From NCBI GenBank assembly GCA_026399025.1, contig JAPLRU010000047.1:2650-66649 (forward strand): a stretch of 64,000 nucleotides of DNA, in the 5' to 3' direction. Each line of letters opens with the position of its first letter. Position 1 is the stretch's first letter. Of this stretch, positions 45,700-56,182 are shown piece after piece. The stretch is from Methylobacter sp. (lineage in GTDB: Bacteria; Pseudomonadota; Gammaproteobacteria; Methylococcales; Methylomonadaceae). Under the pieces are notes generated by a model. That model worked only from the letters and a program-made list of their open reading frames with translations, did not search any database and had not been told where the DNA came from. Position numbers and translations under genes: made by a program.

Positions 45700-47583
45700 A
45701 TGAACATAAAAGATTTAAGCATAAAAACCAAAATACTAACCGGTGCGTTGCTGTTGGTATTGATTACCTGCGGATTCGGCATGTTGTCGAAACTTTATAT
45801 CGGAAAGGTATCGGATTCGCTATTCGGCATTACTGACAACAACGGTAAAGCGGTTGAATACGCGACCGGGGTCGAGCGCATGGCACTGGCAACCATTATG
45901 GAAGAAAAAAATTACCTGCTACAGGAAAAAGATGAAATTCATCAACGCGCCGAACAAAATGTAAAGGAGTTGAGCGGTTATCTGGATAAAGTGGATGCGC
46001 TGGCCAAGCAATACAAAAACACCGAGCTATTGGAACAATCGAAGACAGCCAGGGAAGGAACCGCTCAGTATGCCGATAAATACCGGGCCGGCGTTGCCGC
46101 ATTGAAAGCCAATAAACTGGCCGTCGCGGATATGGTTGAGAAAGGCAATGTCGTAGCTAATGCAGCCGACACCTTTCTGAAAAGACAGGTAAGTCTCTAT
46201 AGCGAAGCGATGAAAAAAGGTGTGAGCGGTCAAGAGCTTGATGCCTATGTCCAGCGCTACATAGTTGCGACCAATATCTATGTCAAAGCGATGCAAATCA
46301 TGCGCGCTGAAAAAGAAGAAGTGAATTACAAAGACCGCGTCGCTTGGAAAAAAATGGAAATTTTATTGCCGGAACTGATGACGTTATTTGACGATCTGCA
46401 AAAAATCACCCAGAGTGACGAGGGGCTCAAACTGATTGCAGATTCACGTAAAGGCACCCAAGATTACACGCAGTCGGCCAAAAATTGGATAGAAAACGAC
46501 AACAAACTTAAAGCTATTTTGACCGATATGGCGAGTTTGGGCGCCAATGTGATCAAGCAGGCGCAAGACGCCGAGGCTGCGGGTTACGCCCAATTAGGCG
46601 CGGCCCGCGCCGAAGCCGAGCGATTGGTTGGTGAAGCCAATACCATCATCATTGTCACCATCCTTATTGCAATTATATTAGGCGTTATGATTGCGTTGTT
46701 TTTAGCGTCGATGATTACTAAACCGATTGTTTTGGGCGTTAAATTTGCCGAGTCGTTAGCGGAAGGCGACCTGACGGCGCGCATCGATATTGACCAGAAA
46801 GATGAGATCGGGGTTTTGGCCAATGCCTTGCAAGCCATGCGTGACCAGCTCAGCAGCGTTGTCCAGCAAGTTCGCACCAATTCCGACGCTTTGGGCAATG
46901 CTTCTCAGGAAATCAGCGCGACCGCCCAAGCCATCAGTCAAAGTGCGACCGAGCAGGCATCAGGGGTTGAGCAAACCACGGCATCCATCGAAGAGTTGAG
47001 TGCTTCAGTTAAGCAAAACGCGGATAACGCTAAGCTAACCAAAGGCATTGCCGCGACCGCGGCGGGGGAATCCGCCAATGGCGGCGAGGCGGTAAAACGC
47101 ACCGTGGAAGCGATGAGAGAGATTGCCGATAAAATCGGTTTGATTGAAGATATCGCTTATAAAACCAATTTATTATCGCTGAATGCGGCGATTGAAGCGG
47201 CGCGAGCCGGCGAACACGGCAAAGGTTTTACCGTTGTGGCCGCCGAAGTCAGAAAACTGGCCGAAAACAGCCGGGTAACCGCACAAGAAATTAATAGCTT
47301 GGCTAAAAACAGCGTCAAAATTGCCGAAGACGCAGGTAATCTGCTCCAGAAAATGGTACCCAAGATTCAAAAAACCGCAGATTTAGTCGATGAAATTACC
47401 GCCGTTTCGGATGAGCAGGCGCAAGGCATAGGTCAGATCAGCGATGCGGTCGCTCAGCTGGATAAAGCGGCGCAACAAAATGCTTCAGGCTCGGAAGAAC
47501 TTGCCGCCACTGCGGAAGAACTGAGCGGCCAAGCCATGCAACTGCAACAGGTTATGGCATTCTTTAAAGTGGATAATCGTTAA
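45700..47583 (+). CDS. Methyl-accepting chemotaxis protein, large helical sensor, no tether tail
   Basis: The 627-aa receptor starts at ATG 45700, in the same context as its twin at 43015 ([13 protein letters not shown]). Two membrane helices enclose an HBM-like helical sensor, then HAMP and the signalling hairpin with the canonical tip [26 protein letters not shown]. It ends FFKVDNR, directly after the hairpin, so it lacks the extension and pentapeptide of the twin. Sensor differences between the twins are small (for example [17 protein letters not shown] versus [17 protein letters not shown]). It would be expected to sense the same or a closely related ligand. Confidence 0.93.
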   Translation: MNIKDLSIKTKILTGALLLVLITCGFGMLSKLYIGKVSDSLFGITDNNGKAVEYATGVERMALATIMEEKNYLLQEKDEIHQRAEQNVKELSGYLDKVDALAKQYKNTELLEQSKTAREGTAQYADKYRAGVAALKANKLAVADMVEKGNVVANAADTFLKRQVSLYSEAMKKGVSGQELDAYVQRYIVATNIYVKAMQIMRAEKEEVNYKDRVAWKKMEILLPELMTLFDDLQKITQSDEGLKLIADSRKGTQDYTQSAKNWIENDNKLKAILTDMASLGANVIKQAQDAEAAGYAQLGAARAEAERLVGEANTIIIVTILIAIILGVMIALFLASMITKPIVLGVKFAESLAEGDLTARIDIDQKDEIGVLANALQAMRDQLSSVVQQVRTNSDALGNASQEISATAQAISQSATEQASGVEQTTASIEELSASVKQNADNAKLTKGIAATAAGESANGGEAVKRTVEAMREIADKIGLIEDIAYKTNLLSLNAAIEAARAGEHGKGFTVVAAEVRKLAENSRVTAQEINSLAKNSVKIAEDAGNLLQKMVPKIQKTADLVDEITAVSDEQAQGIGQISDAVAQLDKAAQQNASGSEELAATAEELSGQAMQLQQVMAFFKVDNR

Positions 47584-47635
47584 TCCTGTAAGTTGGGTTC
47601 GCTCGTTTCCAATATCTGACTTTTATCTTTATATA

Positions 47636-47680
47636 CATTCCACCGGTTCCCAAATTTTCAATTTGAGAACCGGTGGAATG
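47636..47680. terminator. 45-nt near-perfect palindrome after receptor gene
   Basis: CATTCCACCGGTTC (47636-47649) pairs with GAACCGGTGGAATG (47667-47680). Inside, CAAATT and AATTTG also pair around TTC. The structure is very strong and sits 53 nt after the stop of the receptor at 45700. It may end transcription or be a dispersed repeat; there is no T run. Confidence 0.55.
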
Positions 47681-48342
47681 CATGAAAAAATCTGTGTTAA
47701 TCGTAACTATCCGAGTCGCCTCGGCAACTGCTCCACGCATTGCTCTACCTCCTGCTTCCAAGTCGTAGAAGCGCTTACTTTTGGCATCTGCGTGCCATTT
47801 TTACTTGAATCTTCGTGTATTTTATTTATTGCGAGTTGCCTTAAGCGTTGAAGGCGAGATAAAAACCCTCCTATATTTACCTATTCACACCGTGTTGAAC
47901 CGAGTGCGGCTATTCACTCGCCCATAATCGACTGGTATAATTGGGGCTTTATTGCCCGGCTATAGTGACCGCGCTTCAAATCCTATATAGCTCGCATGGT
48001 TCAGCGCTTGAAAAATACCTTGCCGAGTGGTCGTTGCAACAACAGGTGTATTTTCCGCAAAGACCACAATCCGTATCAAGAGTATCTATATAGGGAAAAA
48101 CATCACTCCCGCAGCTTATCGAAAGCGAACACACAAGCCTCTGTACTTCGATTTGTCCCGCCTTAAAGTGAGTCGTCCGATTTTTTCATCGTTGGAAGTT
48201 ATGCGGTTTTTGCCAAATTAGCTTGTGTTTATAAGGACGGGCTGAGGTTTGTTGCGAGCGCCTTGACTATATTCCCACGCGAAACGTGGGAATTAAGATA
48301 CAATTTTTAAATTATTGTTCCATTTTCAAGAAAAAATACCTC
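47681..48342. other. Long intergenic region, no gene seen
   Basis: No convincing gene is found. Small frames, such as one at 48027-48221, lack ribosome binding sites and family resemblance. At 48271-48293 ATTCCCACG and CGTGGGAAT form a hairpin around CGAAA, similar in content to the small dyad at 10873-10888. It lies 50 nt before the start of the receptor at 48343, in the probable leader. Confidence 0.5.
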
Positions 48343-51165
48343 ATGAAAATTAATATGCCGATCACCAATGTTGAACATGCTCTTACCGAGACTGACTTCA
48401 TTGTTACCAAGACCGACCTAAAGGGGATAATTACCTACGCAAACGAAGACTTTATCCAAATTTGCGGATTTAGCAAAGAAGAGCTGCTGGGGGCGTCGCA
48501 CAATATCATCCGCCACCCCGATATGCCTAAAGAAGTTTTCGACGATTTATGGAAGTCGATGAAAGGAGGGCGGCCATGGACGGGAATGGTCAAGAATCGC
48601 TGTAAAAATGGCGATTTTTATTGGGTGCTGGCCAATGTTACGCCTTATTATGAAAATAATACGCTCGTCGGTTATATGTCGGTACGCAGTAAGCCCAGCC
48701 AAAAACAAATTACAAAGGCCACCGATGACTACAAGAAGTTTCGTGAAGGCAAGGCGAGCCATTTAAAAATCCGGGATGGAAAAATCATCCATAAAACCTT
48801 GGCGGGCAGATTTCCGTCATTAAAAGACATTAGCATTAAAGCCCGGTTATTGACGGTTATCACCATCATGTCCCTCTTGCTATTGGTTATCGGCGGTATG
48901 GGACTTCTCGGGATGAGCCAAAATAGCGAGGATTTGCGTAATGTTCATAATAATCGCCTGCTGCCTTCGAATCAGATTTTTCAGGTTCAAAAACTGCTTC
49001 TGACTAACCGCTTGCGTATCGCCTCCAGCTTGTCAACGCCTAATCCGGAGTCGATTCAAAAAAATCTTGCCGAAGTCGAACAAAACAATGCGGTTATCAG
49101 CAGAACTTGGGATGCCTACACTGAAAATTCGTTGAGTCTCGATGAGAAAAGCTTGGCGGATAAGGTTGAAAACGATAAAAACCGCTTTGTAACCGAAGGT
49201 TTGCAACCCGCTATTTTGGCGCTACGCAACAATGATAATGCGCTGGCCGCCCGGATTATTGAAGATAAGGTTAACCCTCTTTACGAACCGCTTGCCGAGG
49301 GCATCCAAAAACTATTGCAATTGCAGGTCATCATCGCCAGACAAGAGTTCGATGCGGGCTTGTCGCGTTATTACAATACCCGCCAAATCGCCTGCGCTTT
49401 GATTGTATCGGGTATTTTATTGGCGTTGTGGTTGAGCTTTTCTCTGTTGCGTTCTATTGTGAATCCGCTTAACGCGACTATTCGCCATTTCGGTCAAATT
49501 GCCCAAGGCAATTATGTCAACACTATCGACATTAAAGGCATGGACGAAATCAGCAAGGTGATGGCGGCTTTGAAGGCGATGCAAATCAAGCTCGGTTTCG
49601 ATGTTGCCGAAGCCAAACGCATTGCCGACGAACACCGACGCATTAAGATTGCTTTGGACAACGTCAGTACCGGCGTGATGATCGCAGATAATGAACGTAA
49701 TATTATTTACGTTAATAAGTCGGCGCTTAAGATATTCGGCGAAGCCGAGGCCGACATTCGCAAACACTTGCCGAATTTTTCCGCAGCAAAGCTGGTCGGT
49801 TCCAATATTGACGGCTTCCATAAAATACCCTCGCACCAAGCCTCATTACTGGCTAATTCTACCGGCGGCTTAAATACCGTCGGCATTAACTGGGGGGACC
49901 GTCACATGGTCGTCACTGTCAGTCCGGTTATTAATTTGCAAGGTAAGCGCATGGGGTCGGTTGCGGAATGGCTGGATCGCACCACCGAAGTCATGGTGGA
50001 AAAAGAAGTGGCGGTTATTTTAGTAGCCGCTGTGATGGGCGATTTCACCAAGCGCATCGTCATGCAGGGCAAAGTGGGTTTTTACCGCGAGCTGAGCGAA
50101 TCCATCAATCAGCTGATGCAAACCAGCGAAAGCGGTCTTAATGAAACGGTGCGGGTTTTCAACGCCTTGTCTCATGGCGACCTGAACGAAAAAATTGTCA
50201 ATCACTATTCGGGCACCTTCGGGAAACTTAAGGAAGACGCCAATTCTACGGTGGATGATCTCAATAATGTGATGGGCCAAATCAAAGATGTCGCCGAATC
50301 CATTCATATTGCGGCAAAAGAAATCGCCCACGGCAATACTTCGTTGTCTCATCGTACCGATGAACAAGCGACCAGTTTGGAACAAACCGCCGCCAGTATG
50401 CAAGAACTGACCTCAACGGTGCAACAAAACAGCGAAAACGCCAAACATGCCAGCGAACTTGCCGTTAGCGCCTCCAGTATTGCCGGCAAGGGCGTTACCG
50501 TAATTGGCCAAGTCGTAAAAATGATGGAAGGGATCAATGAATCCTCACGCAAAGTAGTCGAGATTATTTCGGTGATCGACAGTATCGCTTTTCAGACCAA
50601 TATACTCGCGCTTAATGCTGCGGTAGAAGCGGCTCGTGCCGGAGAACAAGGGCGAGGTTTTGCGGTGGTGGCGGGAGAAGTGCGCAGCTTGGCGCAAAGG
50701 GCTGCATCCGCGGCCGGAGAAATCAAAAACCTGATCGGCGATTCGGTTGAGAAGGTTGAGGATGGCAGCAAGCTAGTCACTCAAGCCGGCTTAACTATGG
50801 AAGACATTGTTAATTCTATTCGCGGTGTTACCGCCATTATGTCCCAGATCAGCGCAGCTTCCGTCGAGCAAACGGCGGGTATTGAACAAGTCAATATGGC
50901 CATTTGCCAGATGGACGATGTAACTCAGCAAAATGCCGCCTTGGTAGAGCAAGCCACAGCCGCTGCACAGTCGTTGGAAGAGCAGACGCAACACCTGACG
51001 GTCACGGTAGCCCACTTTAAAATGGAAGGGGATAATGGTGACGAAGACGGCTCGTTTGCTATGGAACCGGTTATCAAGACGGATAATACTGCTAATGCTC
51101 TAGTGGGACATGTGGTTAAATTGGATCCACACTCTGCCGAAAGCGGCGGTTGGGAAGAGTTTTAA
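48343..51165 (+). CDS. Aer-like methyl-accepting chemotaxis protein with two PAS domains, tethered tail
   Basis: The start at ATG 48343 is chosen because [20 protein letters not shown] aligns with [20 protein letters not shown] of the receptor at 17688. An upstream GTG (48286) adds an unrelated leader. The 940-aa protein has the same plan: Aer-type PAS ([19 protein letters not shown]), membrane helix, helical sensor, membrane helix, HAMP, second PAS, then the hairpin with [20 protein letters not shown]. The C-terminus is SGGWEEF, the clearest CheR/CheB tether in the window. The two proteins are close paralogues. Redox or oxygen sensing through FAD or haem in the PAS domains is inferred from the family. 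Confidence 0.92.
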   Translation: MKINMPITNVEHALTETDFIVTKTDLKGIITYANEDFIQICGFSKEELLGASHNIIRHPDMPKEVFDDLWKSMKGGRPWTGMVKNRCKNGDFYWVLANVTPYYENNTLVGYMSVRSKPSQKQITKATDDYKKFREGKASHLKIRDGKIIHKTLAGRFPSLKDISIKARLLTVITIMSLLLLVIGGMGLLGMSQNSEDLRNVHNNRLLPSNQIFQVQKLLLTNRLRIASSLSTPNPESIQKNLAEVEQNNAVISRTWDAYTENSLSLDEKSLADKVENDKNRFVTEGLQPAILALRNNDNALAARIIEDKVNPLYEPLAEGIQKLLQLQVIIARQEFDAGLSRYYNTRQIACALIVSGILLALWLSFSLLRSIVNPLNATIRHFGQIAQGNYVNTIDIKGMDEISKVMAALKAMQIKLGFDVAEAKRIADEHRRIKIALDNVSTGVMIADNERNIIYVNKSALKIFGEAEADIRKHLPNFSAAKLVGSNIDGFHKIPSHQASLLANSTGGLNTVGINWGDRHMVVTVSPVINLQGKRMGSVAEWLDRTTEVMVEKEVAVILVAAVMGDFTKRIVMQGKVGFYRELSESINQLMQTSESGLNETVRVFNALSHGDLNEKIVNHYSGTFGKLKEDANSTVDDLNNVMGQIKDVAESIHIAAKEIAHGNTSLSHRTDEQATSLEQTAASMQELTSTVQQNSENAKHASELAVSASSIAGKGVTVIGQVVKMMEGINESSRKVVEIISVIDSIAFQTNILALNAAVEAARAGEQGRGFAVVAGEVRSLAQRAASAAGEIKNLIGDSVEKVEDGSKLVTQAGLTMEDIVNSIRGVTAIMSQISAASVEQTAGIEQVNMAICQMDDVTQQNAALVEQATAAAQSLEEQTQHLTVTVAHFKMEGDNGDEDGSFAMEPVIKTDNTANALVGHVVKLDPHSAESGGWEEF

Positions 51166-51179
51166 GGGACGCGTTTGCT

Positions 51180-51536
51180 TCTTAAAAAATGAAGAAGTCA
51201 AAGAGAATTTCAGCGCAAAAGGTTTAAAAGAAGTAGAAGAAAAACCAGCATCATGACCCCCGGAAGACGAACAAAAAATCTACGAACATGATAAAGATGA
51301 CTTGAGTTACCAGGCCAGTATGTTCGAGTCATCTTTTGGTAACGGCTTTACCAAGGTGATGCCTTAGGAATTGAGAAAGGAGTCGAAGCAACCACAAAAA
51401 CTGTGCAGCCTTAGACTTGAGCCAACAAGGTGTCATCATTGAAACCATTGCAGCCGTGATTGGGTTAAGCATCAATGCGATAGAACGCCTGACGGTTATT
51501 ATTTTTCGATTAGGGATTTATAAAGTTGAATATTAA
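51180..51536 (+). pseudogene. Decayed Rpn-family (PD-(D/E)XK nuclease/transposase-like) remnant
   Basis: Fragments of one ancestral protein are visible without an intact frame. Codons starting near 51257 read PEDEQKIYEHDKDDLSYQA then MFESSFGNGFTKV before a stop. From 51414 to 51536 a separate frame reads GVIIETIAAVIGLSINAIERL, the ending found in Rpn/transposase_31 proteins (IAxxTGLSIEEIEKL). The N-terminal nuclease part is missing. It marks the border between the chemotaxis genes and the glycan locus. Confidence 0.6.
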
Positions 51537-51656
51537 GTGTTAAATTGAAGTAATAACCTCTCGTCACGTTTTTGTTTAAAGCGGGGACTAACACCATCTC
51601 GTTTGAGAATACTGGAAGCGCATTTAAGCGCAAAAATACCGAAAGAGCCTTTGATT

Positions 51657-54101
51657 ATGAAATGTATATGTATTACCGGAGCAATCCAATCCGATTTGGA
51701 AGTTGTCTCTAATATTTTTAGCCAAGTGGGCATGCAACTGCCAAAGACGGCGAATCGCGGAGACTTGATCGATATTGCATCTTGGCATGAGCAAGCTGAA
51801 ATTATAGATGCAGAGGAAGCGAAATCCGGTCATACGCTTGCCAAGCCCGGTCGATTCATGGAACAACTGGCAGGCGATATCTTCGTTGCTAACAACAAAT
51901 CCGATTGTTGGGGCTGGGCTGACGTGCGCAGTGCTAAGTTGCTTGATTTCTGGCTGAATTTCGATCCGCGTCTTTATTTTGTTTGTGTTTATGTATCGCC
52001 GCAGCAGATGCTTGCTAATGCGATGAGTTCAGGTGGGGAGATTGAGTCTGTCGGGGCGGTCATGGCTGCTTGGCAAACGCATTATCAGCAACTGTTGCGC
52101 TTTCACCTTCGCAATCCGCAACGTAGCCTATTGGTTGACGTCAGCGAATGTGTAAAATATCCTCATCTATTGATTGAGCGTTGCATCGAGCAATGGGCAT
52201 TAAAAATCGATATGCCGGTTGTTGCAGAGCCTCGCAGCATTGCCCACGACTCCTTAGCGCTCTACTTGGCAAATCAGCTGTGTCAAGATTATCCGCAAGC
52301 CGTTAGCTTACAGCACGAACTTGTTGCGACTCTCAGCCATCTGGCTGATATAGACCAGACCGCCAATAGTGCATTACTTTTGCCTGAGCAGATTGTTGCC
52401 GACTACCGTGTTCTAAAGGATCGCTCCGTCGAGCAGGAATTATTGGAAACTACACGCTACGAACTTGAAGCAAGTGTGCTAAAACATGATGCTCAGCAAA
52501 AGCGGATCGGTACCCTTCAGAGTGAAATTGCAGCCCTCACCACAGCGTGTGAAGAACAAAGTTCGCTTGCCGTGGAACGTCAGGCGGAAATTGACCGACT
52601 CACCAAAAAATACGATGACGCCATTGCCGGTCAGGTAAAGCGGCAAAAGGGTATAGAGCAGAAAAATGAATTGGTGATGTTGCAACTTCATCAGGTTCAG
52701 CAAGAACTTGAAGCTTATTTGCTAAAACATGAATCTCAGCAGAAGCAAATCGATGCGCTGCAAAGTGAGGTCGTAACGCTTACCTCTGCGTGTGATGAGC
52801 GGGACGCACTCATCGCCGGACGCCAGGCCGAAATTGAGCAACTCAAGCGAAAATACGATGACGCTACTGCCAATTACGACAAGCAAAAAAGAGATGGCGA
52901 GGTTAGGCTTAAGGATGCCGAGCAGGAAAATGAATTACTCCTGCTACAACTTCACCAAGTGCAGGAAGAGCTTGAACGCTACTTTTTACAACACCAAGAT
53001 ATACAAAAAGAATTGCAGATAGCAGAGGCTCGTTGGCAGCGCATGCTTCGGCGCAATCCCGATTATTTCGATTTCGACTATGATTCGATTGAAGTCATGC
53101 CGGTTGAGAATAAAGATAACAGCACGATGATTTGGTGCTTAAAAAACTTGGTTGTCGCTGATCGCATTCTATCCAAGATAGAGTTCAAAACCGTTATGAG
53201 GCAAGGTGTCGCCGGTTTTGTTTTCTCTCGTCAACCGGATAATGTGGATATGTTCGCTCGCTGGCCGGCTAATTATGAAGATCAGGATGAACTTACCCTT
53301 ATCCCGCTTGATAAAAACAACATTTTAGAGGGCTTCAATGACATATTGACCGGCCTTTCCACCAGCGATTGGGAACTTCTTAATGTATTAATTCGCTTGC
53401 TTGATAGGGTTGTTCAACAACCCCAAATTCTCACATCGTCTGTTGGGCTCAATCCGGAATTTCTACACTCAGGACTGGATGAACTTAGAACGCGTATCGA
53501 AAAAATTCCCGCGATGCTTCGATATGATCAGGTTGCTCTCAAACGCGAACTGGTTAACCCGAATTATGAACGCCTCTGGCTGCGATTTGACAATCTATCT
53601 TTCGGTAACAAGCGTTGGTCGGAGTTTGAATTCCGTCTTGCGTGTTCGCCTATCCGCTCGAACGACTTTGGGAGTTATCCCAAATTGGAGTTTCCTGAAG
53701 AAACCGGTCGCGAGCCTTTCGAGGCTTGGTTCATTGAATCTTACGATGATTTCGGCGCCAAACTTGAGCTGCGTTTTGCGCTGCCGGAAGCAATGGATAT
53801 TGATGTTTGGCAGCGTATTTCAGAACATGATCGAGACTTTCTTTCTGCGCTGGTGGCGCGCTTGCCTGCAATACTCGCTACTCTGCAAAGCTCCGGTGTA
53901 GACCTTAAACGCCCTTGGGAAGAGTGGATCGATATGGCTAAAGAAATTCAGCGTGTACTCGCAATACGTGTAGCCCATCTGCTCAAACTAGCCGTATCGC
54001 AGACATTAACTGATTTAGAAGAAAGCATATCAGACACAATCGCTATAGCCGCACCTGTTGAACCAGATGCAACTACCACCCAAATGAGTAAGACAGCATG
54101 A
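51657..54101 (+). CDS. Sulfotransferase-like protein with coiled-coil middle
   Basis: From ATG 51657 the protein has 814 aa. Residues 1-230 resemble the sulfotransferase-like proteins of bacterial glycan loci: CICITGAIQSDLEVVSNIF, a LDFWLNFDPRLYFVCVYVSP strand and PHLLIERCIEQWALKI. The loop that binds PAPS in active enzymes (RSGTT-like) is not intact, so catalysis is doubtful. About residues 265-460 are coiled coil with repeated elements (LTTACEEQSSLAVERQAEID and TSACDERDALIAGRQAEIEQ). The last 330 residues are an unrecognised domain (LDELRTRIEKIPAM, WLRFDNLSFGNKRWSEFEF). The stop overlaps the next ATG by 4 nt (ATGA at 54098-54101). It begins a glycan-assembly locus. Confidence 0.75.
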   Translation: MKCICITGAIQSDLEVVSNIFSQVGMQLPKTANRGDLIDIASWHEQAEIIDAEEAKSGHTLAKPGRFMEQLAGDIFVANNKSDCWGWADVRSAKLLDFWLNFDPRLYFVCVYVSPQQMLANAMSSGGEIESVGAVMAAWQTHYQQLLRFHLRNPQRSLLVDVSECVKYPHLLIERCIEQWALKIDMPVVAEPRSIAHDSLALYLANQLCQDYPQAVSLQHELVATLSHLADIDQTANSALLLPEQIVADYRVLKDRSVEQELLETTRYELEASVLKHDAQQKRIGTLQSEIAALTTACEEQSSLAVERQAEIDRLTKKYDDAIAGQVKRQKGIEQKNELVMLQLHQVQQELEAYLLKHESQQKQIDALQSEVVTLTSACDERDALIAGRQAEIEQLKRKYDDATANYDKQKRDGEVRLKDAEQENELLLLQLHQVQEELERYFLQHQDIQKELQIAEARWQRMLRRNPDYFDFDYDSIEVMPVENKDNSTMIWCLKNLVVADRILSKIEFKTVMRQGVAGFVFSRQPDNVDMFARWPANYEDQDELTLIPLDKNNILEGFNDILTGLSTSDWELLNVLIRLLDRVVQQPQILTSSVGLNPEFLHSGLDELRTRIEKIPAMLRYDQVALKRELVNPNYERLWLRFDNLSFGNKRWSEFEFRLACSPIRSNDFGSYPKLEFPEETGREPFEAWFIESYDDFGAKLELRFALPEAMDIDVWQRISEHDRDFLSALVARLPAILATLQSSGVDLKRPWEEWIDMAKEIQRVLAIRVAHLLKLAVSQTLTDLEESISDTIAIAAPVEPDATTTQMSKTA

Positions 54102-56155
54102 AGTTGCCGTTATTGGCCGAAAATATTAAAGCTGCTGCGGCTCTCTGTTATCCAGAGCTGTTGCGTCTTATCTTCCCACCGCAAGCCGTTATTCACATCG
54201 GTGCCGGCACCGGCAATGGCGACATGTATCTCTGGCGGCAGTGGCAGGTACCTTGCGCATTGATTGTCGATGCTGATGAGACACGGCTCGATTGGGCGGT
54301 CAAGGCCGCCGCCGATAATCCCGCTTGGCAGGTTTACTCTGCGGTATTGGCGGAAAGCGATGATGAAATCGACTATTACAGCGCCAGCAATCCCGGTGAG
54401 GACGGCTTAATTTCCTCCGAAAAACTCACGGTGCTTTGGCCTAATCTACGCATCAGCAAACACATCCGATGCCGAGGTCGACGTCTTGATAATTTATTAA
54501 ATGAAGAAGGGCTGACTGCATTACGCACATCTTCATCAGTTTGGGTTTTGATCGATTGTCTGTCATCTATGTCTATACTTCAGGGGGCCGGCAACGAACT
54601 TGACCGCTGGAGTGTGCTTTGGTTGCGGGTTCTGCTCAAGCCGTTGATTGAAGATCCAGCTGTCGCTACGCTCAACGATATTGAGGCTTTTCTTCATCCT
54701 CATGGCTATCGTTGTGTTCATATTATCGAAGGCAATCATCCGGCTATCGGCGAAGTTCTGTTTGTGCGCGACTGGCGTGCGGTGCTGACGCCTAGCATCG
54801 AACAACTCAATAACGAAAACAGCTCTATTGCCTCGGAAAGATCTGCGCTGATGAAGCAACGCGATGCTTTGACGATGGAGGTTGCTACCATCACCCCAGT
54901 TTGCGATAAACAAACAAAGCTTGCGGCTGAACTACAGTCAAAAATAGATGCACTGATACAGGAACATAATGCTCATGCCAAGCAATCGGAAGTACAGATC
55001 GAAGCACTAACGCAGGCTAACATAATCTTGGATCAAGAAAAGTCGAAACTGGTGAAACAACGCAAAGCTCTGGAAACTGAAGTTGCCGCGGCCAGTCAAG
55101 CTCATGATGAACAAATGAGACTTTCGGCGGAGCTACAGTCGAAGATAGATGCGTTGCTGCAGGAGCGTGATGATTTTAGCAAGCAAATGGATGAGCGGCT
55201 GGTACAGATCGGAACACTCATTCAGGACAACGCAAAGCTGAATCAGGAAAATTCGGCATTGGTGAAACGGCGCAAGGTTTTGGAGACGGAGGCGGCTACG
55301 GTCACCGAAGCTCTTGATGAACAAACAAGGCTTGCGGCTGAACGGCAGTCCAGGATAGAGGCGTTGGTACAGGAGCATGATGCTCATATTAAGCAAACGG
55401 AAGAATGGCAAGCACAGATTCAAGCGCTGACTCAGACTAACGCAACCCTGGATCAAGAAAAGTCGGCACTGGCGAAACGGCGTAAAGTTCTGGAAACGGA
55501 AGTTGCTGCGGTCAGTCAGGCTCTTGATGAACAAACAAGGCTTGCGGCTGAACGGCAGTCCAGGATAGAAGCGTTGGTACAGGAGCATGATGCTCACATT
55601 AAGCAAACGGAAGAGTGGCAAGCACAGATTCAAGCACTGACTCAGACTAACGCAACCCTGGATCAAGAAAAGTCGGCACTGGCGAAACGGCGTAAAGTTC
55701 TGGAAACGGAAGTTGCCGCGATCAGTCAGGCTCTTGACGAACAAACAAGGCTTGCTGCTGAACGGCAGTCACTGATATATGTGCTGACTCTTGAGCGTGA
55801 CGGTCACTCTACGCAAGCGGGTGATCGGCAGGGGAAGATTGAAATGCTGACTCAGGCCAACACAAAGCTAAACCAGGAAAAATCAGCACTCATGGAGCGG
55901 CGTGATGTTTTGGAGGGGGAAGTTGCTACGCTCAATCAAGCGCAGAATGAAATGATTAAGTTGGGTGCCCTGCACCAAGCTGAAATCGATCAGCTTCAAT
56001 TACAGCTACAGCAAAAACAAGCTTTTATCGCTAAGTTGCAATCCGAATTCGCCGAAAATGACAGTCGCCAGCGCTTGCTGGATGAGCAAATGATCAAGGC
56101 TGAAGCGCAGATTGATCTTATTAAGGATGTGTTGCTTAGGGATCCGGGGCTGTGA
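54098..56155 (+). CDS. FkbM-like methyltransferase with long repeated coiled coil
   Basis: The 685-aa protein begins with a FkbM-like methyltransferase domain (about 1-230): AVIHIGAGTGNGDMYLWRQW is the SAM motif, with VDADETRLDWAVKAA and DNLLNEEGLT. Residues about 235-680 form one long coiled coil. It contains two almost identical 70-residue units (10 heptads; 210 nt each) and a partial third one, at 55253-55762. In the O-antigen system of E. coli O9a, WbdD combines a methyltransferase and kinase with a coiled coil that sets polysaccharide length. A similar ruler role here is possible but not shown, and this methyltransferase family differs. The ATG overlaps the upstream stop. Confidence 0.8.
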   Translation: MKLPLLAENIKAAAALCYPELLRLIFPPQAVIHIGAGTGNGDMYLWRQWQVPCALIVDADETRLDWAVKAAADNPAWQVYSAVLAESDDEIDYYSASNPGEDGLISSEKLTVLWPNLRISKHIRCRGRRLDNLLNEEGLTALRTSSSVWVLIDCLSSMSILQGAGNELDRWSVLWLRVLLKPLIEDPAVATLNDIEAFLHPHGYRCVHIIEGNHPAIGEVLFVRDWRAVLTPSIEQLNNENSSIASERSALMKQRDALTMEVATITPVCDKQTKLAAELQSKIDALIQEHNAHAKQSEVQIEALTQANIILDQEKSKLVKQRKALETEVAAASQAHDEQMRLSAELQSKIDALLQERDDFSKQMDERLVQIGTLIQDNAKLNQENSALVKRRKVLETEAATVTEALDEQTRLAAERQSRIEALVQEHDAHIKQTEEWQAQIQALTQTNATLDQEKSALAKRRKVLETEVAAVSQALDEQTRLAAERQSRIEALVQEHDAHIKQTEEWQAQIQALTQTNATLDQEKSALAKRRKVLETEVAAISQALDEQTRLAAERQSLIYVLTLERDGHSTQAGDRQGKIEMLTQANTKLNQEKSALMERRDVLEGEVATLNQAQNEMIKLGALHQAEIDQLQLQLQQKQAFIAKLQSEFAENDSRQRLLDEQMIKAEAQIDLIKDVLLRDPGL
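55253..55762 (+). repeat. 210-bp tandem coding repeat (two units and a part)
   Basis: Unit boundaries are 55253, 55463 and 55673. Each unit encodes 70 residues, including KRRKVLETE, LDEQTRLAAERQSRIEAL and EWQAQIQALTQTNATLDQEK. The first two units differ by few, mostly synonymous bases, so the copy is recent. The third is complete only up to LAAERQS. The 210-nt period keeps both frame and heptad register. Confidence 0.95.
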
Positions 56156-56182
56156 CATTGAACAATCGGTTGTAATCGCTCC

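Noticed and set aside
47663-47851. Small plus-strand frame after the receptor at 45700
   Set aside because: It starts inside the palindrome's right half, has no ribosome site and no recognised family.
55133-55744. 203-codon minus-strand frame with repeated segments
   Set aside because: It is the antisense of the 210-bp coding repeat; its repeats simply mirror the coiled-coil units.
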